Assembly (NCBI GenBank): GCA_947471985.1
Contig: CANIZL010000008.1
Location: 1 to 64,000 of the forward strand
Length of the DNA stretch: 64,000 nucleotides
DNA from: Verrucomicrobiota bacterium
GTDB lineage: Bacteria; Verrucomicrobiota; Verrucomicrobiia; Limisphaerales; UBA9464
Direction of reading: 5' to 3'
Part shown: positions 51,510-60,573 of the stretch, piece by piece
Layout of the letters: each line of letters begins with the position of its first letter
Position numbering within the stretch: the stretch's first letter is position 1
Position numbers and translations under genes: made by a program
The notes under the pieces: model-generated
The model's database searches: none
The model's input: the letters and a program-made list of their open reading frames with translations, nothing else
What the model was told of the DNA's origin: nothing

Positions 51510-53780
51510 ATGTCCTGTCGCGTCACCACCAGCTTCACGGAACGGCTGAGCCAGGCGCTCCCGTTCGGCATCGGCGTCACCAAGCCGAAGCATTTCCGAG
51601 ACATGCTCGACGTGGTGTGGCAGAACCGCGACAACCTCGGCTACGCGTGGAAGGTGATCACCCGCGGCGTTTGCGACGGCTGTGCGCTGGGCGTGGCGGG
51701 ACTGCACGACTGGACCATCACCGGCACCCACTTGTGCATGACGCGACTGAATCTGCTCCGGCTCAATACCATGCCGGCGCTCGACATCGCGCGCCTGGCC
51801 GATCTCACCGAACTCCGCACCTACGACAACGCCCAATTGCGGGTCCTCGGCCGCCTGCCCTACCCGCTGCTGCGCGAACACGGGGACCGGGGCTTTCGAC
51901 GCATCAGCTGGGAGGAAGCCTATCAACGCCAGGCCGTCCGGATTCGCTCGGCAGATCCCCGTCGCGTGGCCTTCTTCGTGACCGCCCGGGGCGTCACCAA
52001 CGAGGTCTACTACATGGCCCAGAAAGTGGCGCGCTTTCTCGGCACCAACCACGTCGATAACGCCGCCCGCCTGTGCCACGCACCCAGCTCAGGCGCCATG
52101 AAACACGCCGTCGGCTATGCCGCCAGCACCTGCTCCTACCGCGATTGGTATGGCACCGATCTCATCGTCTTCTGGGGCGCCAACCCTTCCAACGATCAAC
52201 CCGTCACCACGAAGTACCTGCACGAGGCGAAAGCTCTGGGCACCAAGGTGGCCATCGTGAATCCCTACCTGGAACCCGGCCTGAAACGCTACTGGGTCCC
52301 CAGCACGGCCAGCAGCGCCCTCTTCGGCACCGGCATTGCTGACTGGTGGTTTCCGGTCACCCAAGGCGGCGACATCGCCTTCATCTACGGCGTCCTCAAG
52401 GTGCTCGTCGAACGCGATTGGGTGAATCAGGAGTTCATCCGGCAACACACCGCGGAATGGCCCTCGATGTTGACGGCCCTGCAGGCGCTGGATTTTCCGA
52501 CTTTGGAAAAGCAGGCGGGACTGCCCCGCACCGCGATGGAGGAACTGGCGCAGTTGCTGCACGCTTCGCCCCGCGCCGTCTTTGTCTGGAGCATGGGCAT
52601 CACCCAGCACGCCTACGGGGGCGACGCCGTCAGCGCCGTGCTCAATCTCGGATTGGCCATGGGCTACGTGGGTCGGGAAAAAACCGGTCTGATGCCGATC
52701 CGCGGCCACAGCTCGGTGCAGGGGGGCGCGGAAATGGGCTGCTACTCCACGGCCCTGCCCGGCGGCAAACCCATCAACGACGAGAACGTTGCTGCGCTCT
52801 CCCGCGAATACGGTTTCCCCGTTCCTTCGTGGCCCGGCCTTACCGCCGTGGAAATGGTCGAAGCCGCCGCCCGCGACCTACTCGATGTGCTCTACTGTCT
52901 GGGCGGCAATTTCCTGCGCACACTGCCCGACCCGGACTATGTCGGCGCCGCCATGTCCCGCGTTCCCTTGCGCGTGCATCAGGACATTATTCTCACCGAT
53001 CAGATGTTCCTGGATCCCCCGCCGGGTGGCGCGGTGCTGCTGCTGCCGGCGAAAACCCGCTACGAACAGGACGACGGCGGGATCGAAACCACCACGGAAC
53101 GTCGTATCGCCTTCAGCCCGGAAATTCCCCGGCAGGTCGGTGAGGCCCGGGCCGAGTGGAAGATCCTGCGGGAGCTCGCCGCCACCACCTATCCCGAACG
53201 CGCTGCGTTACTCGGCGGCGAAACCGGGCACGCGTTGCGCGCGGAAATCGCCCGCGTCGTCCCCTTCTACGACGGTTGCCAAAACCTGAAAAAAACCGGC
53301 GACGCCATCCAGTACGGCGGCCCGCGCCTGTGCGACGACGGCGCGTTTGCCACCCCGGACGGTCGGGCCCACTTCCGGGCCATCCCGCTGCCGCCGACAC
53401 CGGTGCCCCGTTTCGGTCCCCACCGGCCATCCACCAAACCGGCGGAGCGCACCTTTGTGGTCTCCACCCGGCGCGGAAAACAGTTCAATACGTTGATCTA
53501 CGCCGAGATTGATCCCCTGACCGGCGCTGCGCGTGACTCCGTGTTCATCCATCCGGAGGACGCCGCTTCCCTCCACCTCGCCAAGGGCGACCGCATTGCG
53601 CTGGTCAACGATGTCGGTCGCTACGAAGGCCGCGTGTTTCCGGTGCTGATCGCTCCCGGCAATCTCCAGGTCCACTGGCCCGAGGGCAACGGGCTCCTCC
53701 GCCGCGGTGTCACGGACCCCGCCAGTGGCGTGCCCGAGTACAATGCGGAAGTCCGCATCGAACGTCTTCCCGACGTCTGA
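51510..53780 (+). CDS. FdhF/YdeP-family molybdopterin oxidoreductase
   Basis: The 756-residue protein has the family start (YAWKVITRGVCDGCALGVAG, then THLCMTRLNL), in which Cys residues would bind a [4Fe-4S] cluster. Molybdopterin-binding domains follow (RRISWEEAYQR, FWGANPSNDQPVTTKYLHEA, LGLAMGYVGREKTGLMPIRG, CLGGNFLRTLPDPDY). The C-terminal molybdopterin dinucleotide domain includes TRRGKQFNTLIYAE. The family's reaction is not established (YdeP is tied to acid resistance in E. coli). No hydrogenase or FdhD-type partner gene is adjacent. It follows hom closely and may be cotranscribed. Confidence 0.9.
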   Translation: MSCRVTTSFTERLSQALPFGIGVTKPKHFRDMLDVVWQNRDNLGYAWKVITRGVCDGCALGVAGLHDWTITGTHLCMTRLNLLRLNTMPALDIARLADLTELRTYDNAQLRVLGRLPYPLLREHGDRGFRRISWEEAYQRQAVRIRSADPRRVAFFVTARGVTNEVYYMAQKVARFLGTNHVDNAARLCHAPSSGAMKHAVGYAASTCSYRDWYGTDLIVFWGANPSNDQPVTTKYLHEAKALGTKVAIVNPYLEPGLKRYWVPSTASSALFGTGIADWWFPVTQGGDIAFIYGVLKVLVERDWVNQEFIRQHTAEWPSMLTALQALDFPTLEKQAGLPRTAMEELAQLLHASPRAVFVWSMGITQHAYGGDAVSAVLNLGLAMGYVGREKTGLMPIRGHSSVQGGAEMGCYSTALPGGKPINDENVAALSREYGFPVPSWPGLTAVEMVEAAARDLLDVLYCLGGNFLRTLPDPDYVGAAMSRVPLRVHQDIILTDQMFLDPPPGGAVLLLPAKTRYEQDDGGIETTTERRIAFSPEIPRQVGEARAEWKILRELAATTYPERAALLGGETGHALRAEIARVVPFYDGCQNLKKTGDAIQYGGPRLCDDGAFATPDGRAHFRAIPLPPTPVPRFGPHRPSTKPAERTFVVSTRRGKQFNTLIYAEIDPLTGAARDSVFIHPEDAASLHLAKGDRIALVNDVGRYEGRVFPVLIAPGNLQVHWPEGNGLLRRGVTDPASGVPEYNAEVRIERLPDV

Positions 53781-53804
53781 CCGCACCGAAGCGGCGTCCG
53801 CCGA

Positions 53805-55214
53805 TCAGCGCGGATCCCCCGCCAGCGACTCACCCAGACGCCGGATCAGTTCGGTGAAGTAGTCCGGCACCGTCGGCCCGAAAAACGACATCGTTCGCGG
53901 CTCATAGCCGTCGAGGTGGTAGTACTTGCCCGGAATGATGTACCCGATGTAATCGCCGTTGAAACTCGTCACCGTCAGGCGGCGTCCGCGCAGCGCGAAA
54001 TGCTCCTTGAGCGGGAGCGCCAATTCCCCACTGAAGTCGCAGGGCGTGGAAATCCACAGCGCGTCGCCCAGGCGCAAACCTTGGATAAACGTGGTCCCCT
54101 GCACGGGCAGGAGTCGACCCGCGATGACCGGTCGCAATCGACGTGCGTCCGTCACCCGGGCGTGGATCTCCGGCAGATCCACCTTGAGTCCCAACGTTCC
54201 GAAAGCAATCCGCGGCTGCGGTGACAAGGTCGGCAACAGCGCCGCCGTGCGCTGTGCCAGCGCTTGGCCCATGCGCCGGGTACCGTCGAAGGAGTGCGCC
54301 CCCGGCACCGGCGCGTGGCTGCCCACACCGCCGGCAAAAAACACCGCGAGTCCGCCGGTCTGCGCTTCCACCGCCCGTTCCCATTCGCCCGGCCAATCGC
54401 CGCTGAACTGCATATTGTCGGCTCCCAGCACCGTGGCGTGCGCGGCGAAGGCACCGATCACTGCAGAGGCGCCGTCGTTCCGGGTCACCCGCACCACACT
54501 GAATTCCGGATCCACCTGTCCGCGTTCACCGACCAATCGATTGCGAACAAACTCCGGAGCGGCAAAGGATCCCACCGCCAAAGCCGCCGGCGCGGCATTG
54601 GAGATTGCCGCTCCCACTGCGGCCACCAAGCGGGACGCGTACCATTCACGAATGCCCGGATGAAACGCGCCGGCAAACGCCTCGGGCACCCAGCCTTCAC
54701 CCCAACCACCAATGCTGGAATGCGTGTGCGTCGCGCCAAAATAAAGGGCCTCCCGCGGCACTCCGAGTTCCGCCTCGAGGCGCACGCTCGCCAACTCCGC
54801 CACTTCCCGCGGCACCAGCAAGGCATCCGCTGCGACCCATACGGCGCGGCGTCCATTCACCTCCACCATCACCGCCTTCACCCAAAGATCATCGTGGGTG
54901 CCCGTGGCGGACTGCCCGTGCCGGGCTCCCAGTCCCGCCAGCGGTAATTGGCGAAACCGTCCGTGCTCCGGATCGTCGCTCGGCGCGTTCACCTCGGGCG
55001 TCAGCCGGATCCGGGCAAATCCCGCGCGCAGCGGTCCCACCACGACTTGGTTGGTGGCGGAACGGGACGTGAGTCGATCCGAAGTGGCGCGAAAATACGG
55101 CGCCAGGAGATACGGGCGATAATCGATGCCAGCGAGGCCCAGGAGAACCGCCGCCACCGCCAGACTGACGGTCCCGAGGGCAACCCGGCGCAGAATTCGG
55201 AATGTGCGGCGCAT
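53805..55214 (-). CDS. Neutral/alkaline ceramidase-like membrane-anchored hydrolase
   Basis: The 469-residue protein has an N-terminal helix (RVALGTVSLAVAAVLLGLAG), then a ceramidase-like domain starting GFARIRLTPEVNAPSDD. Typical features include LWVKAVMVEVNGRRAVWVAA, FGATHTHSSIGGWGEG and GAFAAHATVLGADNMQFSGD. The catalytic GD.SP segment of true neutral ceramidases is replaced by GGVGSHAPVPG, so amidase activity is uncertain. Related proteins are widespread in Planctomycetota and Verrucomicrobiota. The start at 55214 is chosen at the MRRTFR before the helix. It is divergent from the next gene. Confidence 0.8.
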   Translation of the reverse strand: MRRTFRILRRVALGTVSLAVAAVLLGLAGIDYRPYLLAPYFRATSDRLTSRSATNQVVVGPLRAGFARIRLTPEVNAPSDDPEHGRFRQLPLAGLGARHGQSATGTHDDLWVKAVMVEVNGRRAVWVAADALLVPREVAELASVRLEAELGVPREALYFGATHTHSSIGGWGEGWVPEAFAGAFHPGIREWYASRLVAAVGAAISNAAPAALAVGSFAAPEFVRNRLVGERGQVDPEFSVVRVTRNDGASAVIGAFAAHATVLGADNMQFSGDWPGEWERAVEAQTGGLAVFFAGGVGSHAPVPGAHSFDGTRRMGQALAQRTAALLPTLSPQPRIAFGTLGLKVDLPEIHARVTDARRLRPVIAGRLLPVQGTTFIQGLRLGDALWISTPCDFSGELALPLKEHFALRGRRLTVTSFNGDYIGYIIPGKYYHLDGYEPRTMSFFGPTVPDYFTELIRRLGESLAGDPR

Positions 55215-55326
55215 GCCCGCCCAACCTGCCGCACGTCCGCCGTCAGGGAAAGCCGACTCCCGTCCGGGCGGTGTCGAGAATTTTGCGTTTGAACCACCCC
55301 CGATGCCGAGCGTCATTGGCGGCACC

Positions 55327-56208
55327 ATGAAGATCTCCCGGCGCTCCGCCATCGCCACCACCGCCACCGGTGCCGCCGCCCTCGCCGCGGCCAGTCTCGA
55401 GACCCGCGTCTTCGCTGCCGATCAGGCCAGCGGCGGCAAAGGCCGCATCCATCACTCCGTGTGCAAATGGTGCTATCCCAAAGTCGCCCTCGAGGATCTG
55501 TGCGTGTTCGCCAAGGCCAACGGACTGGCCTCCATCGAACTCCTCGGCCCCACCGAATGGCCCACCCTCGCCAAACACGGGCTGACCTGCGCCATGACCG
55601 GCAATCCCACCATTGATGGCCTCGGGGGCATCAACAAGGCGTTCAACCGCCTCGAGCACCACGACAAGTTGGTCCGGGTCTACAGCGATTACATTCCCCT
55701 GGCCGCCAAGGCGGGACTGAAAAACGTCATCTGCTTCTCCGGCAATCGCGATTCCCTCGACGACCAAACCGGTCTGCAAAACTGCGCCACCGGTCTCAAG
55801 CGCCTCATGAGCGTGTGCGAACAGAACGGCGTCACGCTGGTCATGGAACTCCTGAACTCCCGCGTCGATCACAAGGATTACATGTGCGACAAATCCGCGT
55901 GGGGCGTCGCCCTGTGCCGCGCCATCGGCAGCGAGCGTTTCAAGTTGCTGTACGACATCTACCACATGCAGATCATGGAGGGGGATGTCATCGCCACGAT
56001 CCGCCGCGACCACGCCTACTTCGCGCACTACCACACCGGCGGCGTGCCCGGACGCAATGAAATCGACGAGTCCCAGGAACTGCAGTACCCCGCCATCATG
56101 CGGGCGATTGTCGACACCAAGTTCACCGGACACGTCGCGCAGGAATTCATCCCGAAGCGCGATCCACTGACGTCCCTGAAGCAGGGCATCACGATTTGCG
56201 ACGTGTGA
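55327..56208 (+). CDS. Tat-exported hydroxypyruvate isomerase-like TIM-barrel protein
   Basis: The 293-residue protein has a twin-arginine signal (MKISRRSAIATTATGAAALA) and an AP-endonuclease-2/xylose-isomerase-like TIM barrel: HHSVCKWCYPKVALEDLCVF, VICFSGNR, VTLVMELLNSRVDHKDYMCD, LLYDIYHMQIMEGDVI with metal-binding Glu, Asp and His, then HYHTGGVPGRNEIDESQELQ. The Hyi signature is clear. It is likely a sugar isomerase or epimerase acting outside the cytoplasm. It lies divergent from the ceramidase-like gene and ends 22 bases from nadE (convergent). Confidence 0.88.
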   Translation: MKISRRSAIATTATGAAALAAASLETRVFAADQASGGKGRIHHSVCKWCYPKVALEDLCVFAKANGLASIELLGPTEWPTLAKHGLTCAMTGNPTIDGLGGINKAFNRLEHHDKLVRVYSDYIPLAAKAGLKNVICFSGNRDSLDDQTGLQNCATGLKRLMSVCEQNGVTLVMELLNSRVDHKDYMCDKSAWGVALCRAIGSERFKLLYDIYHMQIMEGDVIATIRRDHAYFAHYHTGGVPGRNEIDESQELQYPAIMRAIVDTKFTGHVAQEFIPKRDPLTSLKQGITICDV

Positions 56209-56229
56209 TCCGCCGGGTGGGGCCGGCGT

Positions 56230-57867
56230 CTACGCTTCGCGCCACCGCTGCGCGACCGGGATGCGCCGGCCCACACCGAACGCCTTCGTGGTGATCTTGA
56301 GTCCCGGCGCCGCCTGGCGGCGCTTGTACTCCGCCCCGTCGATCAAACGCACCACCCGGCGAACGTCCGCCTCGGTGTGACCCGATTGCTGAATTTCCCC
56401 CGGCGACTGCTGCTTCACCACGTAGCGCTCCAGGATGTCATCCAGGATTTCGTACGCGGGCAGACTGTCCTGATCCGTCTGGTTGGGCCGCAATTCGGCA
56501 CTCGGCGGTTTGGTGAGGCTCGCGGACGGAATGATTTCCGTGGTGCGATTGATCCACCGGGCCAACCGGTATACCAAAGTCTTGGGCACGTCGCTGATCA
56601 CCGCCAACCCGCCGCACATGTCGCCGTACAACGTGCAATATCCCACGGCCAGCTCGGACTTGTTGCCGGTGGTGAGCAACAGCGAACCGAACTTGTTCGA
56701 CATCGCCATGAGCAGCACCCCCCGCAAGCGGGCCTGGATATTCTCCTCGGTCGTGTCTTCCGCGCGCCCGGCAAACACCGACTGCAATTGTTCGCGGACG
56801 GCATTGAAGGGGCTTTCGATCGCCACGACGTCGTAGCCAATGCCCAGGTTCTGCGCCAAAACGCGGGCGTCGTCCAAACTGCCGCTGGAACTGTAGCGGG
56901 ACGGCAGGGACAACCCGCGGACGTTCTCCGACCCCAGCGCCGCGGCGGCCAGCACCGCCACCACGGCGGAATCAATGCCGCCGCTCAAACCCAGCACCGC
57001 TTTCTTAAAACCACATTTGTGCAGGTAATCGCGCGTGCCCGTGACGAGGGCGAGATAGACCAACTCCTCGTCCTCCAACTTCCGCGCGGTCGAACCGCCA
57101 GGTGTGGTCGTATCCACCACGCGAAAATCCGGCGCGAACGCCGCCGCTTCGGCGAGCAATCCGCCGCCGGCATTGAAGACCAGGCTCTGTCCGTCGAAAA
57201 TCAGCTCATCATTTCCCCCCACCGCATTGCAATAGACCACCGGGCGGGCGGTCTTGCGGGCCAGACTGGCCAGCATCGCGTGCCGGGTGCGCTCCTTGCC
57301 CAGGTGCCAGGGTGAGGCGGAGAGATTGAAGAGCACCTCCGCCCCCGCGGCCGCCAGCGTCACCGCCGGGTTGGGTCGATACCGCCGCTCGGACCAGAAG
57401 TCCTCATCATTCCACACGTCCTCGCAAATGGTCAGCCCCAGCTTGCGGCCGTTGAAAACCACGGGGGCATTCTCCACCGCCGGTTCAAAATAACGGTCTT
57501 CATCAAAGACATCGTACGTGGGCAGCAACGTTTTGGTCCGCACCGCCTGCACCTGTCCGTTCTGGAGCAAGGCCACGGCGTTGGTGACCTCGCGCCCCGG
57601 ACGGCGCTCGTTCCGACCCACAAATCCCACCAGCAATCCCACGCTGCCCGTGGCCGCCGCGAGGCGTTGCAAGGCGGATTCATTTGCCGCCAGAAAGGCC
57701 GGGCGCAACAGCAGATCCCGCGGCGGATATCCGCACACGCCCAACTCCGGCGTGACCACCAATTCCACCCCCGCCTCGACACCGCGTCGGTAGTCCGACA
57801 GCAGCGCCGCTTCGTTGCCGGAAAAATCCCCAATGACCGGGTTCAGTTGAGCGACCGCAATGCGCAT
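56230..57867 (-). CDS. nadE: Glutamine-dependent NAD+ synthetase
   Basis: The 545-residue enzyme makes NAD from deamido-NAD, ATP and glutamine. An N-terminal nitrilase-like glutaminase domain (about 1-260) has Glu41-region TPELGVCGYPPRDLL, a Lys in RTKTLLPTYDVFDE and the nucleophile Cys in GLTICEDVWND. The synthetase domain begins with the P-loop GLSGGIDSAVVAVLAAAALG and has LTTGNKSELAVGYCTLYGDM with NKSE. It is close upstream of the DUF192 gene's stop (13 bases to its end), so they are likely in one operon order nadE after DUF192. Confidence 0.97.
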   Translation of the reverse strand: MRIAVAQLNPVIGDFSGNEAALLSDYRRGVEAGVELVVTPELGVCGYPPRDLLLRPAFLAANESALQRLAAATGSVGLLVGFVGRNERRPGREVTNAVALLQNGQVQAVRTKTLLPTYDVFDEDRYFEPAVENAPVVFNGRKLGLTICEDVWNDEDFWSERRYRPNPAVTLAAAGAEVLFNLSASPWHLGKERTRHAMLASLARKTARPVVYCNAVGGNDELIFDGQSLVFNAGGGLLAEAAAFAPDFRVVDTTTPGGSTARKLEDEELVYLALVTGTRDYLHKCGFKKAVLGLSGGIDSAVVAVLAAAALGSENVRGLSLPSRYSSSGSLDDARVLAQNLGIGYDVVAIESPFNAVREQLQSVFAGRAEDTTEENIQARLRGVLLMAMSNKFGSLLLTTGNKSELAVGYCTLYGDMCGGLAVISDVPKTLVYRLARWINRTTEIIPSASLTKPPSAELRPNQTDQDSLPAYEILDDILERYVVKQQSPGEIQQSGHTEADVRRVVRLIDGAEYKRRQAAPGLKITTKAFGVGRRIPVAQRWREA

Positions 57868-57880
57868 GGCTTCGTCGGGC

Positions 57881-58504
57881 TCAGCGTCCCAAAAAGGTTT
57901 CCTTCAACCCACCCCGGGTCGTCATCACCAACGTGCCGGGTCCCAGACTGTGCTTCGCAAAATAGTCCGGCGCCGTCTCCAACACGAACTGCACCCGGTC
58001 CGACTTCGCCGGCACAGGCGTACGATCCTGCGCCTTGAGCCGGACGATTTCCAGGATCACGCCCTCCGGATTGATGTAGGCCACATCGATGTCAAAGCTG
58101 ACATTCTTCATGTAAAAGGCCGGTTGATGGGGCGCGCCAAACAGGAACAACATGCCCTCCTCGGGGCCAATGCCCGCACGAAACATGAGACCGGTGGCGA
58201 TCTGGGGAGTGGTGCTGCACACCTCGGCATCCATTTCAAAAGCCCCCAGGCGCAATCGAGTGGTGGGCAGCTTCGGCTGGGCGTAGGACAGGTGGTACAC
58301 CGGACCATCGTCGGCCGGCGCGGGCTTGGTGGTGGCCGGGGGATTCACGCCCGCTGGTGAGCTCGCGGCATTGGAGCCGGCCGCCCCGCCCGCCGCGGCC
58401 TTGCCCGACAACGATGCCCCGGGATCTCCCCCGCAGCCGACGGCCAGAAGGAGACTGACCAGCGCGGCCCACTGATGCGGGCGGCGTTTCCATGAACCAT
58501 TCAC
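57881..58504 (-). CDS. DUF192-domain lipoprotein
   Basis: The 207-residue protein starts at GTG 58504 with a lipoprotein signal (ALVSLLLAVGCGG, lipobox Cys near 24) and an Ala/Pro-rich linker to about 85. The DUF192 domain is LRLGAFEMDAEVCSTTPQIA, then MFRAGIGPEEGMLFLF, MKNVSFDIDVAYINPEGVIL and FVLETAPDYFAKHSLGPGTL. Function of the family is unknown. The upstream frame to 58639 has no start that suits a signal peptide. It is transcribed toward nadE. Confidence 0.85.
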   Translation of the reverse strand: MNGSWKRRPHQWAALVSLLLAVGCGGDPGASLSGKAAAGGAAGSNAASSPAGVNPPATTKPAPADDGPVYHLSYAQPKLPTTRLRLGAFEMDAEVCSTTPQIATGLMFRAGIGPEEGMLFLFGAPHQPAFYMKNVSFDIDVAYINPEGVILEIVRLKAQDRTPVPAKSDRVQFVLETAPDYFAKHSLGPGTLVMTTRGGLKETFLGR

Positions 58505-58611
58505 CTGCGCACGCTCGCGGTTCGCGCGGCCACGGGCAAACCCGTTACTTATCGGCCAACCGGCCCCGCGACCCGCAAAAAAACGCCGGCTCAACGATTC
58601 GTTTCGGGCAC

Positions 58612-58636
58612 AAAAAAGGCCCGGAAATACCGGGCT
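58612..58636 (-). terminator. Rho-independent terminator after the small conserved gene
   Basis: GCCCGG (58619-58624) and CCGGGC (58630-58635) make a 6-bp stem with an AAATA loop. On the minus strand T6 (A58612-A58617) follows. It ends the 77-residue gene at 58667, so the DUF192 gene needs its own promoter. Confidence 0.7.
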
Positions 58637-58666
58637 CAAAACGTCATTCCACCGACCGCAACTGCT

Positions 58667-58900
58667 TCAGCGGCTCCCGAAACCACCCTCGCGGTTCTGC
58701 CGCGCGCTGCGCCAGCCCGAACGGTGATGCGTAATCCAATCCATCAAGGCCGCGTCGAAACCAACATCCCGCCCCGCCTTTTCCGATTCCAGCCATTTGT
58801 GCCGGAGGATCTCCTCGCGCTCGGCCAAAAATTCCCGATAAAGCGTTGTATTCTGCAACAACGCCTGCGCTTCCCGCTGCGATTCCGTGTCGTTTACCAT
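58667..58900 (-). CDS. Small conserved protein of unknown function
   Basis: The 77-residue soluble, charged protein starts at MVNDTESQREAQALLQNTTL and continues YREFLAEREEILRHKWLESE, then KAGRDVGFDAALMDWITHHR and a basic end. The core E.L.HKW.SE.AGRDVGF..AL.DWI looks like a small family seen as hypothetical proteins in several phyla. No activity can be assigned. The start at 58900 is preferred over upstream codons, which are not coding-like. A terminator follows 30 bases later. Confidence 0.7.
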   Translation of the reverse strand: MVNDTESQREAQALLQNTTLYREFLAEREEILRHKWLESEKAGRDVGFDAALMDWITHHRSGWRSARQNREGGFGSR

Positions 58901-59028
58901 ACGATCGGGAAACAATCCCGTGGGGAACCGTACCCCGCATCCTTGCGGAGTAAACCGCATTTCGCGGCGGACGACACCCCGACACCCATCAGCTTGTCCC
59001 CGCGCCCCGCACCCGCCACCGTACACGG

Positions 59029-59514
59029 ATGTCCTCAAGGGACAAGATCCTCACCCGCGCCGCCCTGCCTGCCTGGCGACGAGCCCTCCGGCTCGCCGGC
59101 CGCCGGCTCGTCGTGACCAACGGTTGCTTCGATCTGCTCCACGCCGGACATGTTGCCTATCTCGAAGCCGCCCGCGCCACGGGCGACGCCCTCCTCATCG
59201 GCCTCAATGGCGATGATTCCGTCCGGCAATTGAAGGGCGCCGACCGACCGGTGGTCCCCGAGGACGACCGGGCCGCGGTGCTCGCCGGCCTCGCCGCCGT
59301 CGACGCCGTCTGCATTTTTCCCGAGGTGCGCGCCCATCATTTTCTCGCTTTAGCCGAGCCGGATATCTACGTGAAGGGCGGTGACTACACCCTCGACACC
59401 CTCAACTCCGACGAACGACGTGCCGTCGAAAACGCCGGTGGGAGGATCGAATTCATCCCTTTCCTGCCGGGTCGATCCACGACCGGGCTGCTGGCCAAAC
59501 TTCAAAAATTATGA
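59029..59514 (+). CDS. rfaE2: ADP-heptose synthase, adenylyltransferase subunit (RfaE2 type)
   Basis: The 161-residue nucleotidyltransferase adenylylates D-glycero-D-manno-heptose-1-phosphate for lipopolysaccharide core synthesis. It has VVTNGCFDLLHAGHVAYLEA with the HxGH-type motif, GLNGDDSVRQLKG, then DIYVKGGDYTLDTLNSDE and PGRSTTGLL. The kinase half (RfaE1) is not in this window. It overlaps yhbY by four bases. It suggests a heptose-containing envelope. Confidence 0.93.
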   Translation: MSSRDKILTRAALPAWRRALRLAGRRLVVTNGCFDLLHAGHVAYLEAARATGDALLIGLNGDDSVRQLKGADRPVVPEDDRAAVLAGLAAVDAVCIFPEVRAHHFLALAEPDIYVKGGDYTLDTLNSDERRAVENAGGRIEFIPFLPGRSTTGLLAKLQKL

Positions 59515-59870
59515 GTACCTCCACCCCACCCGCCCCCGTGGCGCTGCCCCCGCTTTCCAATCGTGAAATCCGCGACCTGAAGGGCCGGGCGCAACGCCTG
59601 AACGCCGTCACCAAGCTCGGCAAAGGCGGCATGAGCGACGAATTCATCACCGGAGTGGATCGGGAACTCACCCATCACGGGCTCATCAAGGTCAAGCTCA
59701 CGGAACTCAAGGAACAGCGTTTCGAGGTGGCGGAACAGATCGCCGCCCGGACGCAGTGCTACCTGATCGGCGTCATCGGCCACGTCGTGGTGCTCTACCG
59801 TCCCAAGCCCGAGCCCGCCGCCGCCGCGGCCACGGCGGTTCGCCCGTCCGCGCGGGCGGAAAAGCGCTAG
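59511..59870 (+). CDS. yhbY: CRM-domain ribosome assembly RNA-binding protein YhbY
   Basis: The 119-residue protein is one CRM domain: LSNREIRDLKGRAQRLNAV, then the GKGG loop (KLGKGGMSDEFITGVDREL), VKLTELKEQRFEVAEQIAA and CYLIGVIGHVVVLYRP. It binds pre-50S ribosomes. The C-terminal Ala-rich tail is longer than in E. coli. The overlap with rfaE2 suggests a two-gene operon. Confidence 0.92.
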   Translation: MSTSTPPAPVALPPLSNREIRDLKGRAQRLNAVTKLGKGGMSDEFITGVDRELTHHGLIKVKLTELKEQRFEVAEQIAARTQCYLIGVIGHVVVLYRPKPEPAAAAATAVRPSARAEKR

Positions 59871-59903
59871 GCGCCGCCCGGGGTGCGGGCACCCAACCGC
59901 GCG

Positions 59904-60467
59904 CTACGCCACCGCGGAGTCCGTCGACGGATACACTCCCGCCTTGGTCTCCACCCAGCGGGCGAGCAACCACAGCAGGTCACTGAGGCGATTGAGGAAA
60001 ATGAGAATCTCGGGATTGGGATTCTCCCCCGCGTCGCCCAGGGCGTGTACGCGGCGTTCCGCCCGTCGACACGTTGTCCGCGCCACATCCAATGCGGCCG
60101 ACAGCAGTGTGCCCCCGGGGGTGGCCCAACCCTGGTAGGAAATTTTCTGCGCTTCCACCTCCATGACCAGCCCGTCCAACCGGGCCGTCAACTCCGGGGT
60201 CACCACTCGAAATCCGTCCTTGAGATACCGTTCCAGGTCCCCCGGGGCCGTGGCGAGCTCGCCCATGAGAATCACCAGATCCTGCTGGATCGCCAACAGG
60301 CGCACCGGCAGCCACGGATCGCCGGCCTGCGCCCGCGCCAGGCCGAGGGCCGCGTTTAATTCGTCGACGCTGCCGTAGGCCTCCACCCGCGGGTGCGATT
60401 TCGCCACCCGCCGATTGTACATCAAGCCTGTTGTCCCCTGATCCCCGGTACGCGTCACAATGCTCAT
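59904..60467 (-). CDS. Cob(I)alamin adenosyltransferase, PduO type
   Basis: The 187-residue protein transfers adenosyl from ATP to cobalamin. Family motifs are MSIVTRTGDQGTTGLMYNRR, VEAYGSVDELNAALGLARAQ, WATPGGTLLSAALDVARTTC, RRAERRV and NPEILIFLNRLSDLLWLLAR. The start is set at the TRTGDQG motif. No other B12 genes are present here. It lies downstream of hisD on the same strand, with 106 bases between, and may be transcribed separately. Confidence 0.94.
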   Translation of the reverse strand: MSIVTRTGDQGTTGLMYNRRVAKSHPRVEAYGSVDELNAALGLARAQAGDPWLPVRLLAIQQDLVILMGELATAPGDLERYLKDGFRVVTPELTARLDGLVMEVEAQKISYQGWATPGGTLLSAALDVARTTCRRAERRVHALGDAGENPNPEILIFLNRLSDLLWLLARWVETKAGVYPSTDSAVA

Positions 60468-60573
60468 CCGGCGGGCAGGATGGCCGCAATCGCCAAAAAA
60501 GCGAATGCCAGACTTTGCGTCCGCCAGCAGGGACTGTTCCCAACTGGCGAACGCACACTTCAACGCGGGTGCA

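Noticed and set aside
50142..52079. 645-residue minus-strand ORF opposite hom and the start of the FdhF-type gene
   Set aside because: It covers two convincing plus-strand genes and has no domain of its own.
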